Position numbers and translations under genes: made by a program. From Pseudomaricurvus sp. HS19 (GTDB lineage: Bacteria > Pseudomonadota > Gammaproteobacteria > Pseudomonadales > Cellvibrionaceae), in assembly GCF_009857815.1 (NCBI RefSeq), contig NZ_WVVW01000001.1, forward strand, positions 806,001 through 870,000: a stretch of DNA of 64,000 nt. Direction: 5' to 3'. The notes under the pieces are model-generated. The model saw only the letters and a list, made by a program, of their open reading frames with translations, was not told the origin of the DNA and did not search any database. Shown in pieces: positions 56,681 through 64,000 of the stretch; within the stretch, counting starts at the first letter, position 1, and each line of letters starts with the position of its first letter.

Positions 56681-58021
56681 CTACGCCGAGCGCGACTGGT
56701 CGCCGGACAAGAGGCGCTGGTGCTGCTGACAGCGATTACTGATGCCATCGACAAACGCCGCCGGCTTGTCGACCCGGGTCACCGCGGCCCCGCAACGGGC
56801 TCCATCGGCCAGCTCCCCCTGACACGCCGGGCTATGATAGTGATCGCGCCACAGACGCAGCTGATCCTCGCTGACCTGGCAACGAGCCGCCACATAGCCG
56901 TCGCGGTTCTCCATAAAGGCGCCCACATCATCCACCGGCAGGGTCATGTGTCCCGCTCCCAGCTGGAAGGTCACAAAACTGATACCGCTGGTGTGCATCT
57001 TGTCCAGCAGGTTATGGCCACTGGCATTAAGAAGTTCCTGCTTGTCCCGCTGCAGCCGCCGGATTTCGTCCTGCAAACCAGCCACCTGGGTGCTTTGGTA
57101 CATCAGCTCAATTTCCTTGCGTTGCAACTGCTCGCTGTACTCACGCTGCAAACGCTCCAGCTCCAGCTGCCGGGTGCTTTCAAGCTGACTTTTGAGGCTG
57201 GCCAAAGCGCTGGCGTCCACATTACTGGCGTTCTCGAGGCGCTGTTCAAAGTAGTCCCGCAGACTGCTGAGCTTCTCCTCCTGGTGACTGCGCTCTTCCG
57301 CTAACCTGGTCACCCGCTCCTGGCTCTCCTGCAACTGTTGCTGCAGCTGTAACGCCCTGGTCTGCTGTGCCTGCAGGCTACCGGTGTGCTGCTGGTTCAA
57401 CTGGTCAAGCTGTTCCCGGTGATGTTCCTGCAAGGTAGCCACCCGCAGCCTGGCCTCTTTGATGGCCTGTGCCAGCTTCAGGCGTAAAGCCTGCTCACGA
57501 GGTGACTCCTTGGGCTGGGTCTGTGGCTTTTGGGGGGAGGTTCGGGGTTCGGCCTGCAGGGTCGGGACACCAGCCCCGCTTTCGAAGCTGAGGCCAAGGC
57601 GATTACGCTGCACCGCCTTTTTAATAAGCGCCAGATGATTACACTGGGCATCCATGCGCGGATCCCAGAGCTGCTGCTTGTGCCAGGCGATGGCGCACTG
57701 GCTACGACAGGCAAGGCGTATGGGCCCTGCCCCCATATCAGGCCCTTCGGGCGAGATGGCAGCCAGTTGCCCAATGGGCAGATTCCAGCGCCGGTCAGCC
57801 TGGCCATCCTGACCAAAATCGATCAGGAAAAAGACTGCAGCCGTCGCGGCCGGGCCCGGGCCAATTTTCACGTAAACCGCCCGAATACTGCGCCCGGCGT
57901 ATTCCGGCATGGGAACAAAGCCGTCCAGTACGGCTTCGAACTCCTGATACAACATTTCCCGGGGCGAGCTATCGTCGTCAAACAGGTAAATCGCCTCAGC
58001 GTTTTCTGTATGTACCCGCAT
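56681..58021 (-). CDS. Coiled-coil protein of unknown function
   Basis: This protein of about 446 residues has an N-terminal globular domain (MRVHTENAEAIYLFDDDSS, EFEAVLDGFVPMPEY, VYVKIGPGPAATAAVFFLIDF). A long coiled coil follows (about 150-350, with REQLDQLNQQHTGSLQAQQT and repeated heptads). The C-terminal domain has several Cys (YHSPACQG, GARCGAAVTR, SNRCQQH) that could bind metal. The frame is open upstream to 58216, but the ATG at 58021 is the more natural start. I do not recognise a family. It could be a structural or DNA-associated protein, but nothing shows this directly. Confidence 0.68.
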   Translation of the reverse strand: MRVHTENAEAIYLFDDDSSPREMLYQEFEAVLDGFVPMPEYAGRSIRAVYVKIGPGPAATAAVFFLIDFGQDGQADRRWNLPIGQLAAISPEGPDMGAGPIRLACRSQCAIAWHKQQLWDPRMDAQCNHLALIKKAVQRNRLGLSFESGAGVPTLQAEPRTSPQKPQTQPKESPREQALRLKLAQAIKEARLRVATLQEHHREQLDQLNQQHTGSLQAQQTRALQLQQQLQESQERVTRLAEERSHQEEKLSSLRDYFEQRLENASNVDASALASLKSQLESTRQLELERLQREYSEQLQRKEIELMYQSTQVAGLQDEIRRLQRDKQELLNASGHNLLDKMHTSGISFVTFQLGAGHMTLPVDDVGAFMENRDGYVAARCQVSEDQLRLWRDHYHSPACQGELADGARCGAAVTRVDKPAAFVDGISNRCQQHQRLLSGDQSRSA

Positions 58022-58419
58022 AATCTGTCGCTCTGATGTCTCTGAACCTGACCGTGATAATGGGCTCGTTAAGCGGATTATGCCGGCTTCATGCCCCCTG
58101 CCCGACGACGCACTGGTGTCCAGCACAGAAGTCTCCATTTCTGACGCATTATCCGTCGCGGACGACATTCTATCTGTGACGCTGTCAGCAAAAGAGTAGC
58201 AGCCCGGGGCCTCCATTGAGGCGAGGAGTGACCTGCTGGCCTGGCATAGGCCGGAAGCTCATGCACCAACACGGAGCGCAGGAGAGTGTTTGCTCATTCC
58301 TGGGGCATCAGGTCGGCGGATAAGGGAGTGATAAACAGGTGGGATATATGGCAGGGAGTGACCTGCAGTGCCAGATGCACGCAGATTTTCTCCCCGCAGG
58401 TTTGGGTTAAGCCGAAACG

Positions 58420-58506
58420 TCAAACTTCGCAGTAGTCATCAGACCAGGCGTCGTCCTCATACTCTTCGTATGCGTCGTCCAGCAACTCTTCCAGATAGTC
58501 TTGCAT
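58420..58506 (-). CDS. Micro-ORF encoding a 28-residue acidic peptide
   Basis: This ORF begins with ATG at 58506 and ends with TGA. The peptide starts MQDYLEELLDDAYEEY and ends DYCEV, with 13 of 28 residues Asp or Glu and one Cys near the C-terminus. AGGG lies 8-11 bases before the ATG. It is divergent from the sigma-54-regulated nifF gene, about 0.4 kb away, and lies downstream of a gene-free stretch. It could be a small protein, a leader peptide or a chance ORF. I know no homolog by sight, and its coding status is unproven. Confidence 0.35.
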   Translation of the reverse strand: MQDYLEELLDDAYEEYEDDAWSDDYCEV

Positions 58507-58893
58507 GATAATTACCCTATAAATATCGGTTGCACCACTTAGGACAGCTCATTTGACCGGCCAACACTGCAGGGAGTTCCGTTCCCTGGCTACATCGGCT
58601 TGCCGGTCACCCCGGGTCACCCCTCGCTGGGGCAGCTGTCTGCGCTTCTGGTTACCTTGCGCGTTCAGCTGGCCTACGAGCGGTTTTGACCCTCGAGAGT
58701 AAGTTAAGCAAAGTTCATGACAGAAAAATGAATGTGGTAGATATCAATTTGGAATAATCATATAGCGCAATAAAACCAAATCAGAAACGGGCCAGAGCCC
58801 GAAGAGCTGCTGCCAGTGTCTGTTGGTATTTTGTCAGCTTTGGCACACCGCCCTCTGCTTTGCCTCCCCGGCGATCGACCGCCGCAATTTGTC

Positions 58894-58909
58894 TGTCGAG
58901 TTTGCAACA
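58894..58909 (+). promoter_or_regulatory. NifA upstream activator site 1
   Basis: TGTCGAGTTTGCAACA fits the TGT-N10-ACA NifA consensus exactly, 127 bases before the -24 element of the nifF promoter. Confidence 0.82.
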
Positions 58910-58936
58910 ATAGCCCCGATGACGCCGGGCAAGCCC

Positions 58937-58952
58937 TGTCAGCTTCACAACA
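58937..58952 (+). promoter_or_regulatory. NifA upstream activator site 2
   Basis: TGTCAGCTTCACAACA is a second exact TGT-N10-ACA site, 43 bases (about four helical turns) after the first, so both face the same side of the DNA. Confidence 0.82.
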
Positions 58953-58996
58953 AGACTGTTCACACCCTTCTCTAGCGATAATTATTTTATTATATA

Positions 58997-59009
58997 TATC
59001 AATGAGTTA
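58997..59009 (+). promoter_or_regulatory. IHF binding site
   Basis: TATCAATGAGTTA matches the IHF consensus WATCAANNNNTTR exactly. It is flanked by a TATATATA run and lies between the NifA sites and the promoter, as in known nif promoters where IHF bends DNA. Confidence 0.8.
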
Positions 59010-59035
59010 TCCCCTTAAGCCAACCCTCTAACGGA

Positions 59036-59051
59036 TGGCACACGACGTGCA
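59036..59051 (+). promoter_or_regulatory. Sigma-54 (-24/-12) promoter of nifF
   Basis: TGGCACACGACGTGCA has the -24 GG and -12 GC with the exact 10-base spacing (consensus TGGCAC-N5-TTGCA, with G for the first T). It lies 107 bases before the nifF ATG. Confidence 0.88.
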
Positions 59052-59145
59052 ATTCTCCTTTCAGGCACCAGGATTTTGGTGTAGCGCGGCAGGCCTGTGC
59101 ACAGGCTGTACGTTGAATTGATGTGACCAGCGATAGGAATGTTAA

Positions 59146-59700
<555 letters not shown>

Positions 59701-59710
59701 GCAATACTGC

Positions 59711-59732
59711 AAGCCGGAGATTTCCGGCTTTT
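59711..59732 (+). terminator. Terminator after nifF
   Basis: AAGCCGGA pairs with TCCGGCTT over a four-base loop, followed by TT and then TTG. It lies 11 bases past the nifF stop. Confidence 0.75.
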
Positions 59733-59975
59733 GTGCCGGATGCCCGTCTGACGGGTATCCGGCCTGCTGGCAGCCCCATTCCCGACAAACGCTTTTACCC
59801 GTATTCCTTCCCGGCGCTCCCCCCGCTTCTCGCGCTCGCAAACAGCAACTGCAGTACAGTACCCCGGCAACCCGGCTCGCCCCCTGCCCCACCATCCATC
59901 AGTGCAACAACCGCTATTGAATCTTTTCTGCCAGGGCAAGTGCGCCCGCGACCAAATGGTATAAAAACCGGACAT
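59733..59975. other. Gene-free stretch between convergent nifF and clpX terminators
   Basis: No supported gene or recognisable site occurs between the two terminators. The frames that cross it are shadow ORFs. Confidence 0.5.
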
Positions 59976-60007
59976 AAAAAAGCCCCGCGCGTTACACAGG
60001 GCTTTTC
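59976..60007 (-). terminator. Terminator after the nif-linked clpX
   Basis: AAAAGCCC pairs with GGGCTTTT over a 13-base loop, 21 bases past the clpX stop. On the minus strand it continues into TTTTTTA. Confidence 0.82.
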
Positions 60008-60027
60008 AAAGAGCGCAGACAACAGGG

Positions 60028-61377
60028 TCAGAGCGAAGCAGCACTCTCCCGGGCATCCATTTCGGTTACGGGTTCGCGACTCTCAGGTTCGACTGCACTG
60101 CCATCACTGGCACCAAAGTGTTGGACCACTTCCAGGTGAGCCTCTTCACCCTCGCCTGCCACCACCACCTCACAGCTTTTGAGGCCGACAATGGTTGGCA
60201 ACTCAAACATGATCTCACACAGTGTGGTCTCCATCAGCGCACGCAGTCCGCGAGCACCGGTACCACGCTGCACCGCCTGCTCCGCAATAAAGCGCACGGA
60301 GTCATCGGTAAAGTTCAGCTCCACATTCTGGTAGGAGAACAGCCGGCGATACTGCTTGGTAAGCGCGTTTTTCGGCTCCCGCAGAATCCGCTCCAGCGCC
60401 GGCACGTCCAGCTCCTGCAGGAAGGTGACAATAGGGAAGCGGCCGATGAATTCGGGGATCAGGCCGAAGCCCTGCAGGTCGTCCGGTTGCAGGGCTGCCA
60501 GCAACTCATTGTTGCTGAATTCACAATCCTTCTTCAGCGGTGCGTTAAAGCCGATTCCCGCCTGTGGCGGCTGCAGACGCTTGCTTACCAGCTCCATCAG
60601 CCCGGGGAAGGCACCACCGACAATGAACAGAATATTCTGGGTGTTGAGGGTCACCTCTTCACCGTGATCCCGCTGCCCGCCCTTGGGCACCCTTACTTCG
60701 GCGCCCTCAATCATTTTCAGCAGTGCCTGTTGCACACCTTCACCGGAGATATCACGCACGGCAGTGCCGCCGTCGCCGCGCTTGGCGAGCTTGTCGATCT
60801 CGTCGATATAGACAATGCCCCACTCGGCCTGCTGTACATTCCAGTCGGAGGCTTCCAGCAGTCGCTTGAGCAAGCTCTCCACATCCTGCCCCACATAACC
60901 CGCCTGGGTCAGGGAGGTGGCATCGCCGATAACAAACGGTACACCAATAATACGGGAGAGGGTCTTCACCAGCAGGGTTTTACCAGTACCGGAAGGCCCG
61001 GTCATAAGCACGTTGGACTTCTCCACCTCCACCACCTCGGTGTCGGGATTGGTGCTGAACGGCTGCTGCTCCCCGCTGTTGTGCAGCCGCAGGTAGTGAT
61101 TGTAGAGCGCGACTGACAGTGTCTTCTTGGCATCGTCCTGGCCGATAATATACTCGTCCAGGTACTTCTTGATCACCCCCGGAGCTTTCAGGTCGGGCTG
61201 GGATATAACCGCCCGCCGCCCCCAGCTATTCACCACCTGATAGGCTAACTTTACGCAGTGCTCACAGATGTGGCCGTCGTTACCGGCTATCAGGGGAACA
61301 CTAACTGACTTTTCAATACCGCAAAACGAGCAACGCAATACCGGGTTGGTCGTTGTTTCATCCACCTTATCGTTCAT
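60028..61377 (-). CDS. clpX: Nif-linked ATP-dependent Clp protease ATPase subunit ClpX
   Basis: This AAA+ unfoldase of 449 residues works with ClpP. It has the C4 zinc domain (Cys 16, 19, 38, 41). Walker A is GPSGTGKTLLVK, the GYVG pore loop is AGYVGQDVE, Walker B is IVYIDEID, and the IGF ClpP-binding loop AGIGFNAP is present. The usual RKH loop reads KGGQRDHGEEV, a visible departure. It starts at the ATG overlapping the nifM stop (ATGA) with GGAGGAAAC upstream. Position after nifM and before nifF matches the second clpX of Azotobacter vinelandii, implicated in turnover of Nif proteins. A housekeeping clpX with clpP should exist elsewhere. Confidence 0.93.
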   Translation of the reverse strand: MNDKVDETTTNPVLRCSFCGIEKSVSVPLIAGNDGHICEHCVKLAYQVVNSWGRRAVISQPDLKAPGVIKKYLDEYIIGQDDAKKTLSVALYNHYLRLHNSGEQQPFSTNPDTEVVEVEKSNVLMTGPSGTGKTLLVKTLSRIIGVPFVIGDATSLTQAGYVGQDVESLLKRLLEASDWNVQQAEWGIVYIDEIDKLAKRGDGGTAVRDISGEGVQQALLKMIEGAEVRVPKGGQRDHGEEVTLNTQNILFIVGGAFPGLMELVSKRLQPPQAGIGFNAPLKKDCEFSNNELLAALQPDDLQGFGLIPEFIGRFPIVTFLQELDVPALERILREPKNALTKQYRRLFSYQNVELNFTDDSVRFIAEQAVQRGTGARGLRALMETTLCEIMFELPTIVGLKSCEVVVAGEGEEAHLEVVQHFGASDGSAVEPESREPVTEMDARESAASL

Positions 61378-62282
61378 TCTGTTTCCTCCACAGCCTTTTC
61401 CGGAGTTGTTGCGGCAGCCTCGGCGGAGACCTGCCGTAACCGTTGCTGTACCCACTCCCGCGAGTGGCGGCGACATTGCTGCCCCTGCAGGCTTTCACGC
61501 AACTTGTCGGCTATCTCTTCGTAAGATGGCACGCCACCCGCCTGTACACTCTCGCAATAGAGCACATGCAAGCCGACCGGCGACTCCAGCACCTCACTCA
61601 CCTGCCCTGGCTGCATGGCAAAAAACACCGTTTCCAGGCTCTGGTACAGGTCGCCAGCCTTGATGTTGCTCAGCTCACCTCCCTGCAGCGCCGTGGGGCA
61701 TTCGGAATGCTTCATCGCCTGCTCGGCAAAACGCTCAGGATTCTTCGCTACCCGCTTTTGCACCAGGGCAATACGCTTCTTCGCGGCTTCCTCGGTGTTA
61801 TCGGGGAATTCAGGATTGATGGTAATCAGGATATGGCGCCCGTTGCGGACTTCCGGACGGGTAAAGCGATCCACATTCATGTAGTAGAAGAGGCTGACCT
61901 CGGTTTCATCCACCACAGGCGCCCGCGATTCCACCTTCGCAATCACCGCTTCCACCCACAGTTCACGATGCAACGCTTCCCGCAAGCCGGCCACGCTGAG
62001 GTTGTTCTCCTCCAGCGCCTCTTCGAAGGCCTCTTCGCTCTCGTAACGTTCACAGATCTGCTGCAGGGCGATATCCACCTGCGAAGGGGGAACGATAATA
62101 TCGCTGGCCTCGGGGCTGGAGAGTACCGCCTGTTCCAGCAGGTACTCCTTTGCGGCGATGGAGCTGACCTTCTTGCGCTGGCTTTCGTCCAGCTGCGACG
62201 GGGCCTTGTCGAACTGATCGGTGGCTATACGCAGCAAGCGGTAATTGACGCTTACTGGCAGTGCTGAGCTACTGTCAGACAT
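61374..62282 (-). CDS. nifM: NifM, peptidyl-prolyl isomerase for nitrogenase Fe protein
   Basis: This 302-residue protein has a parvulin-type PPIC domain (about 165-265: NGRHILITINPEF, RFAEQAMKHSECPTALQGGELSNIKAGDLYQSLETVFFAMQPGQVSEVLESPVGLHVLYCESV). A helical N-terminal part follows the NifM pattern. NifM is needed for folding and maturation of NifH. It follows nifZ by 17 bases and overlaps clpX by four, so the genes form an operon. Confidence 0.94.
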   Translation of the reverse strand: MSDSSSALPVSVNYRLLRIATDQFDKAPSQLDESQRKKVSSIAAKEYLLEQAVLSSPEASDIIVPPSQVDIALQQICERYESEEAFEEALEENNLSVAGLREALHRELWVEAVIAKVESRAPVVDETEVSLFYYMNVDRFTRPEVRNGRHILITINPEFPDNTEEAAKKRIALVQKRVAKNPERFAEQAMKHSECPTALQGGELSNIKAGDLYQSLETVFFAMQPGQVSEVLESPVGLHVLYCESVQAGGVPSYEEIADKLRESLQGQQCRRHSREWVQQRLRQVSAEAAATTPEKAVEETE

Positions 62283-62299
62283 AACTGCAATCTCCTCGA

Positions 62300-62773
62300 C
62301 TAGCCGGTTGCTTCAATATCCGTGGCGGGGGTTTCGTCCGGCGGCGGCGCCTCCAGCGAACTCTCGGGAACCACCAGGGTTCGTTCGCCAAAGCGGGCGT
62401 GGTAAAGAATCCGGCCAGGCTCCCTCAGGACCCGCTGCACTTCACCCAGGTCGCCGACCTTTACAATCACTTCACCATTAATGGCCAATGACTTGGTCGC
62501 CACAACTTTTTCGCGAAATTCAAACAGGTTCTGGATCCATTCATCCTGGGCGTCGATAAGCTCCTCTTCACGGCAACCTACCGTCATGCCCGCATCCAGG
62601 AAGTGCACGCGATAGATGATCTGATCCTGCAGATAGGTGCCCACGTCGTAGACACACCCGACGGCGCCACGACGGATAAGCAATTCCCCCACTTCCATCC
62701 CCGGATAGGTACCGTCGTTGCGCACGTTGCGAATCAGGCGCACCTCGGAGCCGTATTCATACTTTGGCTGCAT
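62300..62773 (-). CDS. nifZ: NifZ family protein
   Basis: This 157-residue protein has the NifZ pattern: PKYEYGSEVRLIRNVRNDGTYPGMEVGELLIRRGAVGCVYDVGTYLQDQIIYRVHFLDAGMTVGCREEELI. NifZ assists P-cluster formation in the MoFe protein. The C-terminal extension beyond about residue 100 is variable in the family. It lies 15 bases after nifW and 17 before nifM. Confidence 0.93.
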   Translation of the reverse strand: MQPKYEYGSEVRLIRNVRNDGTYPGMEVGELLIRRGAVGCVYDVGTYLQDQIIYRVHFLDAGMTVGCREEELIDAQDEWIQNLFEFREKVVATKSLAINGEVIVKVGDLGEVQRVLREPGRILYHARFGERTLVVPESSLEAPPPDETPATDIEATG

Positions 62774-62788
62774 ACCACTACCTCCGTA

Positions 62789-63142
62789 TCAGAGACCTTC
62801 CAGCAGAGTGTCGGCGGAGACAAACGTGGTCTGGGGGCCCTGCATTTTGTAAATCTTCAGTACCGCTTCGGTCTTGGCGTCCGAGTTGACGAAATCCTGG
62901 TAGGCCTTTTCCAGCAACACCTTGTACGCGTCGTAGATGGCTTTGTCGTTGCCTTCATAGCCCTCCAGCATGTCGGCACTGTCAGCGAGATAATCGTGAT
63001 AGCGCTGCATAATATGCAGGCGATTCACCAGCACCACGGTGGTATCGAAGGAGATCTCGAAAAAATTGAGAAAATCCTCAGCGGAACTCAACTCTTCCAT
63101 GGCTTCTTCAAGGGTCAGGTCTTCATCAAACATGCTTGCCAC
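62789..63142 (-). CDS. nifW: NifW, nitrogenase-stabilising protein
   Basis: This 117-residue protein has the NifW pattern: TLEEAMEELSSAEDFLNFFEISFDTTVVLVNRLHIMQRYHDYLA, then YEGNDKAIYDAYKVLLEKAYQDFVNSDAKTEAVLKIY. NifW stabilises or protects the MoFe protein, probably against oxygen. A start three codons later (MFDEDL) is possible. It lies 9 bases after the upstream hypothetical gene and 15 before nifZ. Confidence 0.94.
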   Translation of the reverse strand: MASMFDEDLTLEEAMEELSSAEDFLNFFEISFDTTVVLVNRLHIMQRYHDYLADSADMLEGYEGNDKAIYDAYKVLLEKAYQDFVNSDAKTEAVLKIYKMQGPQTTFVSADTLLEGL

Positions 63143-63151
63143 CTCAAGGTT

Positions 63152-63694
63152 TCAGTCAGCCAGTACGGCAGTGTACTTAGGCTGTTGTTCGGATTTGTTT
63201 CTGAGCTCGGTAGGCCCTACCGCCAGCAGCAGGCTCTTAGCCCCGAGCCGGTCCTTATGATCCAGCTCAATCACCTTGTTGAGCATCTTTACGCCCAGCT
63301 CCACATTTTCCATGCGCAGCTGCAGGTAAGCCTGGGCCTTCAGCGCCAACAGGTAGAAGCGCACCATGGTGAAGGACTCCTGCACGCCGTTGGCGAGGTG
63401 GGCGAACTCGATCTCCTGCCAGCGCTCCGGGAAATGAATCATCGGTGCCACCACGGCCATTACCTCTTCAGCAATGGCCACCCCTTCGGGATAGCGGTGC
63501 TGGTAGTAGTAGAAGCGGTAAAGCGCCACCAGCACAGACAGGTTTTCCGGCTCCAGCGTGTAGGCTTCAAGCAACAGCGGTTCGGCGTTACCGTCGCCGT
63601 AGGCTTCTGCTGCAGCTTCAATCAGGCGCTCGGTCTCAACCCGCATGGGCTTGTCGAAATAGAGCAGTTGCGATTCAAAATCCTGTAAGTCCAT
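63152..63694 (-). CDS. Hypothetical nif-cluster protein, TPR-like
   Basis: This 180-residue all-helical protein has repeat-like segments typical of TPR or Sel1-type folds (ERLIEAAAEAYGDGNAEPLLLEAYTLEPENLSVLVALYRFYYYQ, YLQLRMENVELGVKMLNKVIELDHKDRLGAKSLLLAVG). No enzyme motif is visible. It lies between cysE and nifW with gaps of 18 and 9 bases, the position of an uncharacterised gene in the corresponding Azotobacter region. A scaffold role in nitrogenase assembly is a guess. Confidence 0.8.
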   Translation of the reverse strand: MDLQDFESQLLYFDKPMRVETERLIEAAAEAYGDGNAEPLLLEAYTLEPENLSVLVALYRFYYYQHRYPEGVAIAEEVMAVVAPMIHFPERWQEIEFAHLANGVQESFTMVRFYLLALKAQAYLQLRMENVELGVKMLNKVIELDHKDRLGAKSLLLAVGPTELRNKSEQQPKYTAVLAD

Positions 63695-63712
63695 CCCCTG
63701 AGTCCTTTGTTT

Positions 63713-64000
63713 TTATTGGTTGGCCGCCACTGCGGACTTGCAATCACTCTCACAAATTTCATTGTCCGGATCGCACTGGAAGTCCGCCTGCGCGGTCAAC
63801 GCTTTTGCACCCAACGCCGCTTCCAGAGCATCTATACGTTCCATCAGGCAACCCATTACTTTGGAAACCGGGTCGGGGATCAGGTGGTGATCCAGGTCGA
63901 TACCATAGGGGTTCACCTGCCCTGCTTCCCGCACCTTCACCACTTTGCCGGGTATACCGACCACGGTGCAGCCGTCCGGTACATCCTGCACCACCACCGA
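63713..64000 (-). CDS. cysE: Nif-associated serine O-acetyltransferase (C-terminal part, cut by window edge)
   Basis: This is the C-terminal ~95 residues of a serine acetyltransferase. The end of the left-handed helix reads [21 protein letters not shown], followed by a long tail with [19 protein letters not shown] and a Cys-rich end ([17 protein letters not shown]). The N-terminus lies past the window edge. In nif clusters this enzyme (also called NifP/CysE1) supplies O-acetylserine for cysteine used by NifS in FeS cluster building. Confidence 0.88.
   Translation of the reverse strand, partial: SVVVQDVPDGCTVVGIPGKVVKVREAGQVNPYGIDLDHHLIPDPVSKVMGCLMERIDALEAALGAKALTAQADFQCDPDNEICESDCKSAVAANQ

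Noticed and set aside
58507-58900. A sigma-54 promoter for the acidic micro-ORF on the minus strand
   Set aside because: The only GC-N10-CC match (near 58661) lacks the TGGCAC and TTGC context, so I did not call it.
58781-58963. 60-aa minus-strand ORF upstream of nifF
   Set aside because: It covers both NifA sites and has no ribosome site; the regulatory reading explains the sequence better.
62603-63688. Plus-strand ORF of 361 aa across nifZ and nifW
   Set aside because: It runs antisense through three recognisable nif-operon genes.

Overview
This window is bacterial chromosomal DNA of moderately high GC content. It most likely comes from a free-living, nitrogen-fixing gammaproteobacterium of the marine Cellvibrionales/Halieaceae type. 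That placement is an inference from gene content: TonB-dependent uptake, abundant acyl-CoA catabolism, a 531-residue isocitrate lyase with malate synthase G, EtfAB/ETF-QO, DUF2788/DUF1285/DUF1315/DUF1853 family proteins, and a nif segment ordered as in Azotobacter vinelandii. I see no tRNA, rRNA, CRISPR array, insertion sequence or prophage.

Layout. (1) 1-24.5 kb is a catabolic island, almost all on the minus strand. It holds two CaiB/BaiF CoA-transferases, an acyl-CoA synthetase, two double-hotdog (MaoC/FAS1-like) dehydratases, two short-chain dehydrogenases, a SnoaL-like protein, a beta-propeller protein, a Rieske oxygenase, a TonB-dependent receptor, an MFS transporter, and IclR and TetR regulators. 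Embedded in it are a leucine/isovalerate module (liuR-liuB-liuC-liuD, without liuA) and an MHYT signalling protein. The substrate of the non-liu genes is unknown. (2) 24.8-39 kb is mostly housekeeping and signalling: tail-specific protease, exonuclease III, a hybrid histidine kinase, DUF2788, etfBA divergent from etf-QO, DUF1285, a PAS/GAF/GGDEF/EAL protein and a potassium channel. (3) 39-46.8 kb holds trmH, an AT-rich intergenic region with DnaA-box-like sites, the glyoxylate-shunt genes glcB and aceA around a LysR regulator, and an ART-like/DUF488 gene pair. (4) 46.8-58.2 kb holds pepN, DUF2797, DUF1315, rhomboid protease, a metallophosphoesterase, NAD kinase, DUF1853, a cNMP-binding/rhodanese protein, a PLP-dependent deaminase-family enzyme and a coiled-coil protein of unknown function. 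(5) 58.4-64 kb is the end of a nif cluster: cysE-orf-nifW-nifZ-nifM-clpX on the minus strand, with nifF convergent on the plus strand.

How it fits together. Acyl-CoA dehydrogenation in the catabolic genes would feed electrons to EtfAB and ETF-QO. The acetyl-CoA produced would be assimilated through isocitrate lyase and malate synthase G. The nif genes supply nitrogenase maturation and stability factors and the flavodoxin electron donor.

The clearest regulatory reading is upstream of nifF. Two exact TGT-N10-ACA NifA sites, an exact IHF consensus and a -24/-12 sigma-54 promoter lie in the expected order. A divergent 28-codon, extremely acidic micro-ORF begins 0.4 kb away. Other points of interest are a 16-bp perfect palindrome at liuR, a related AT-rich motif at aceA, glcB and the acyl-CoA synthetase/iclR promoter regions, a riboswitch-like fold after iclR, and an altered RKH-type loop in the nif-linked ClpX.
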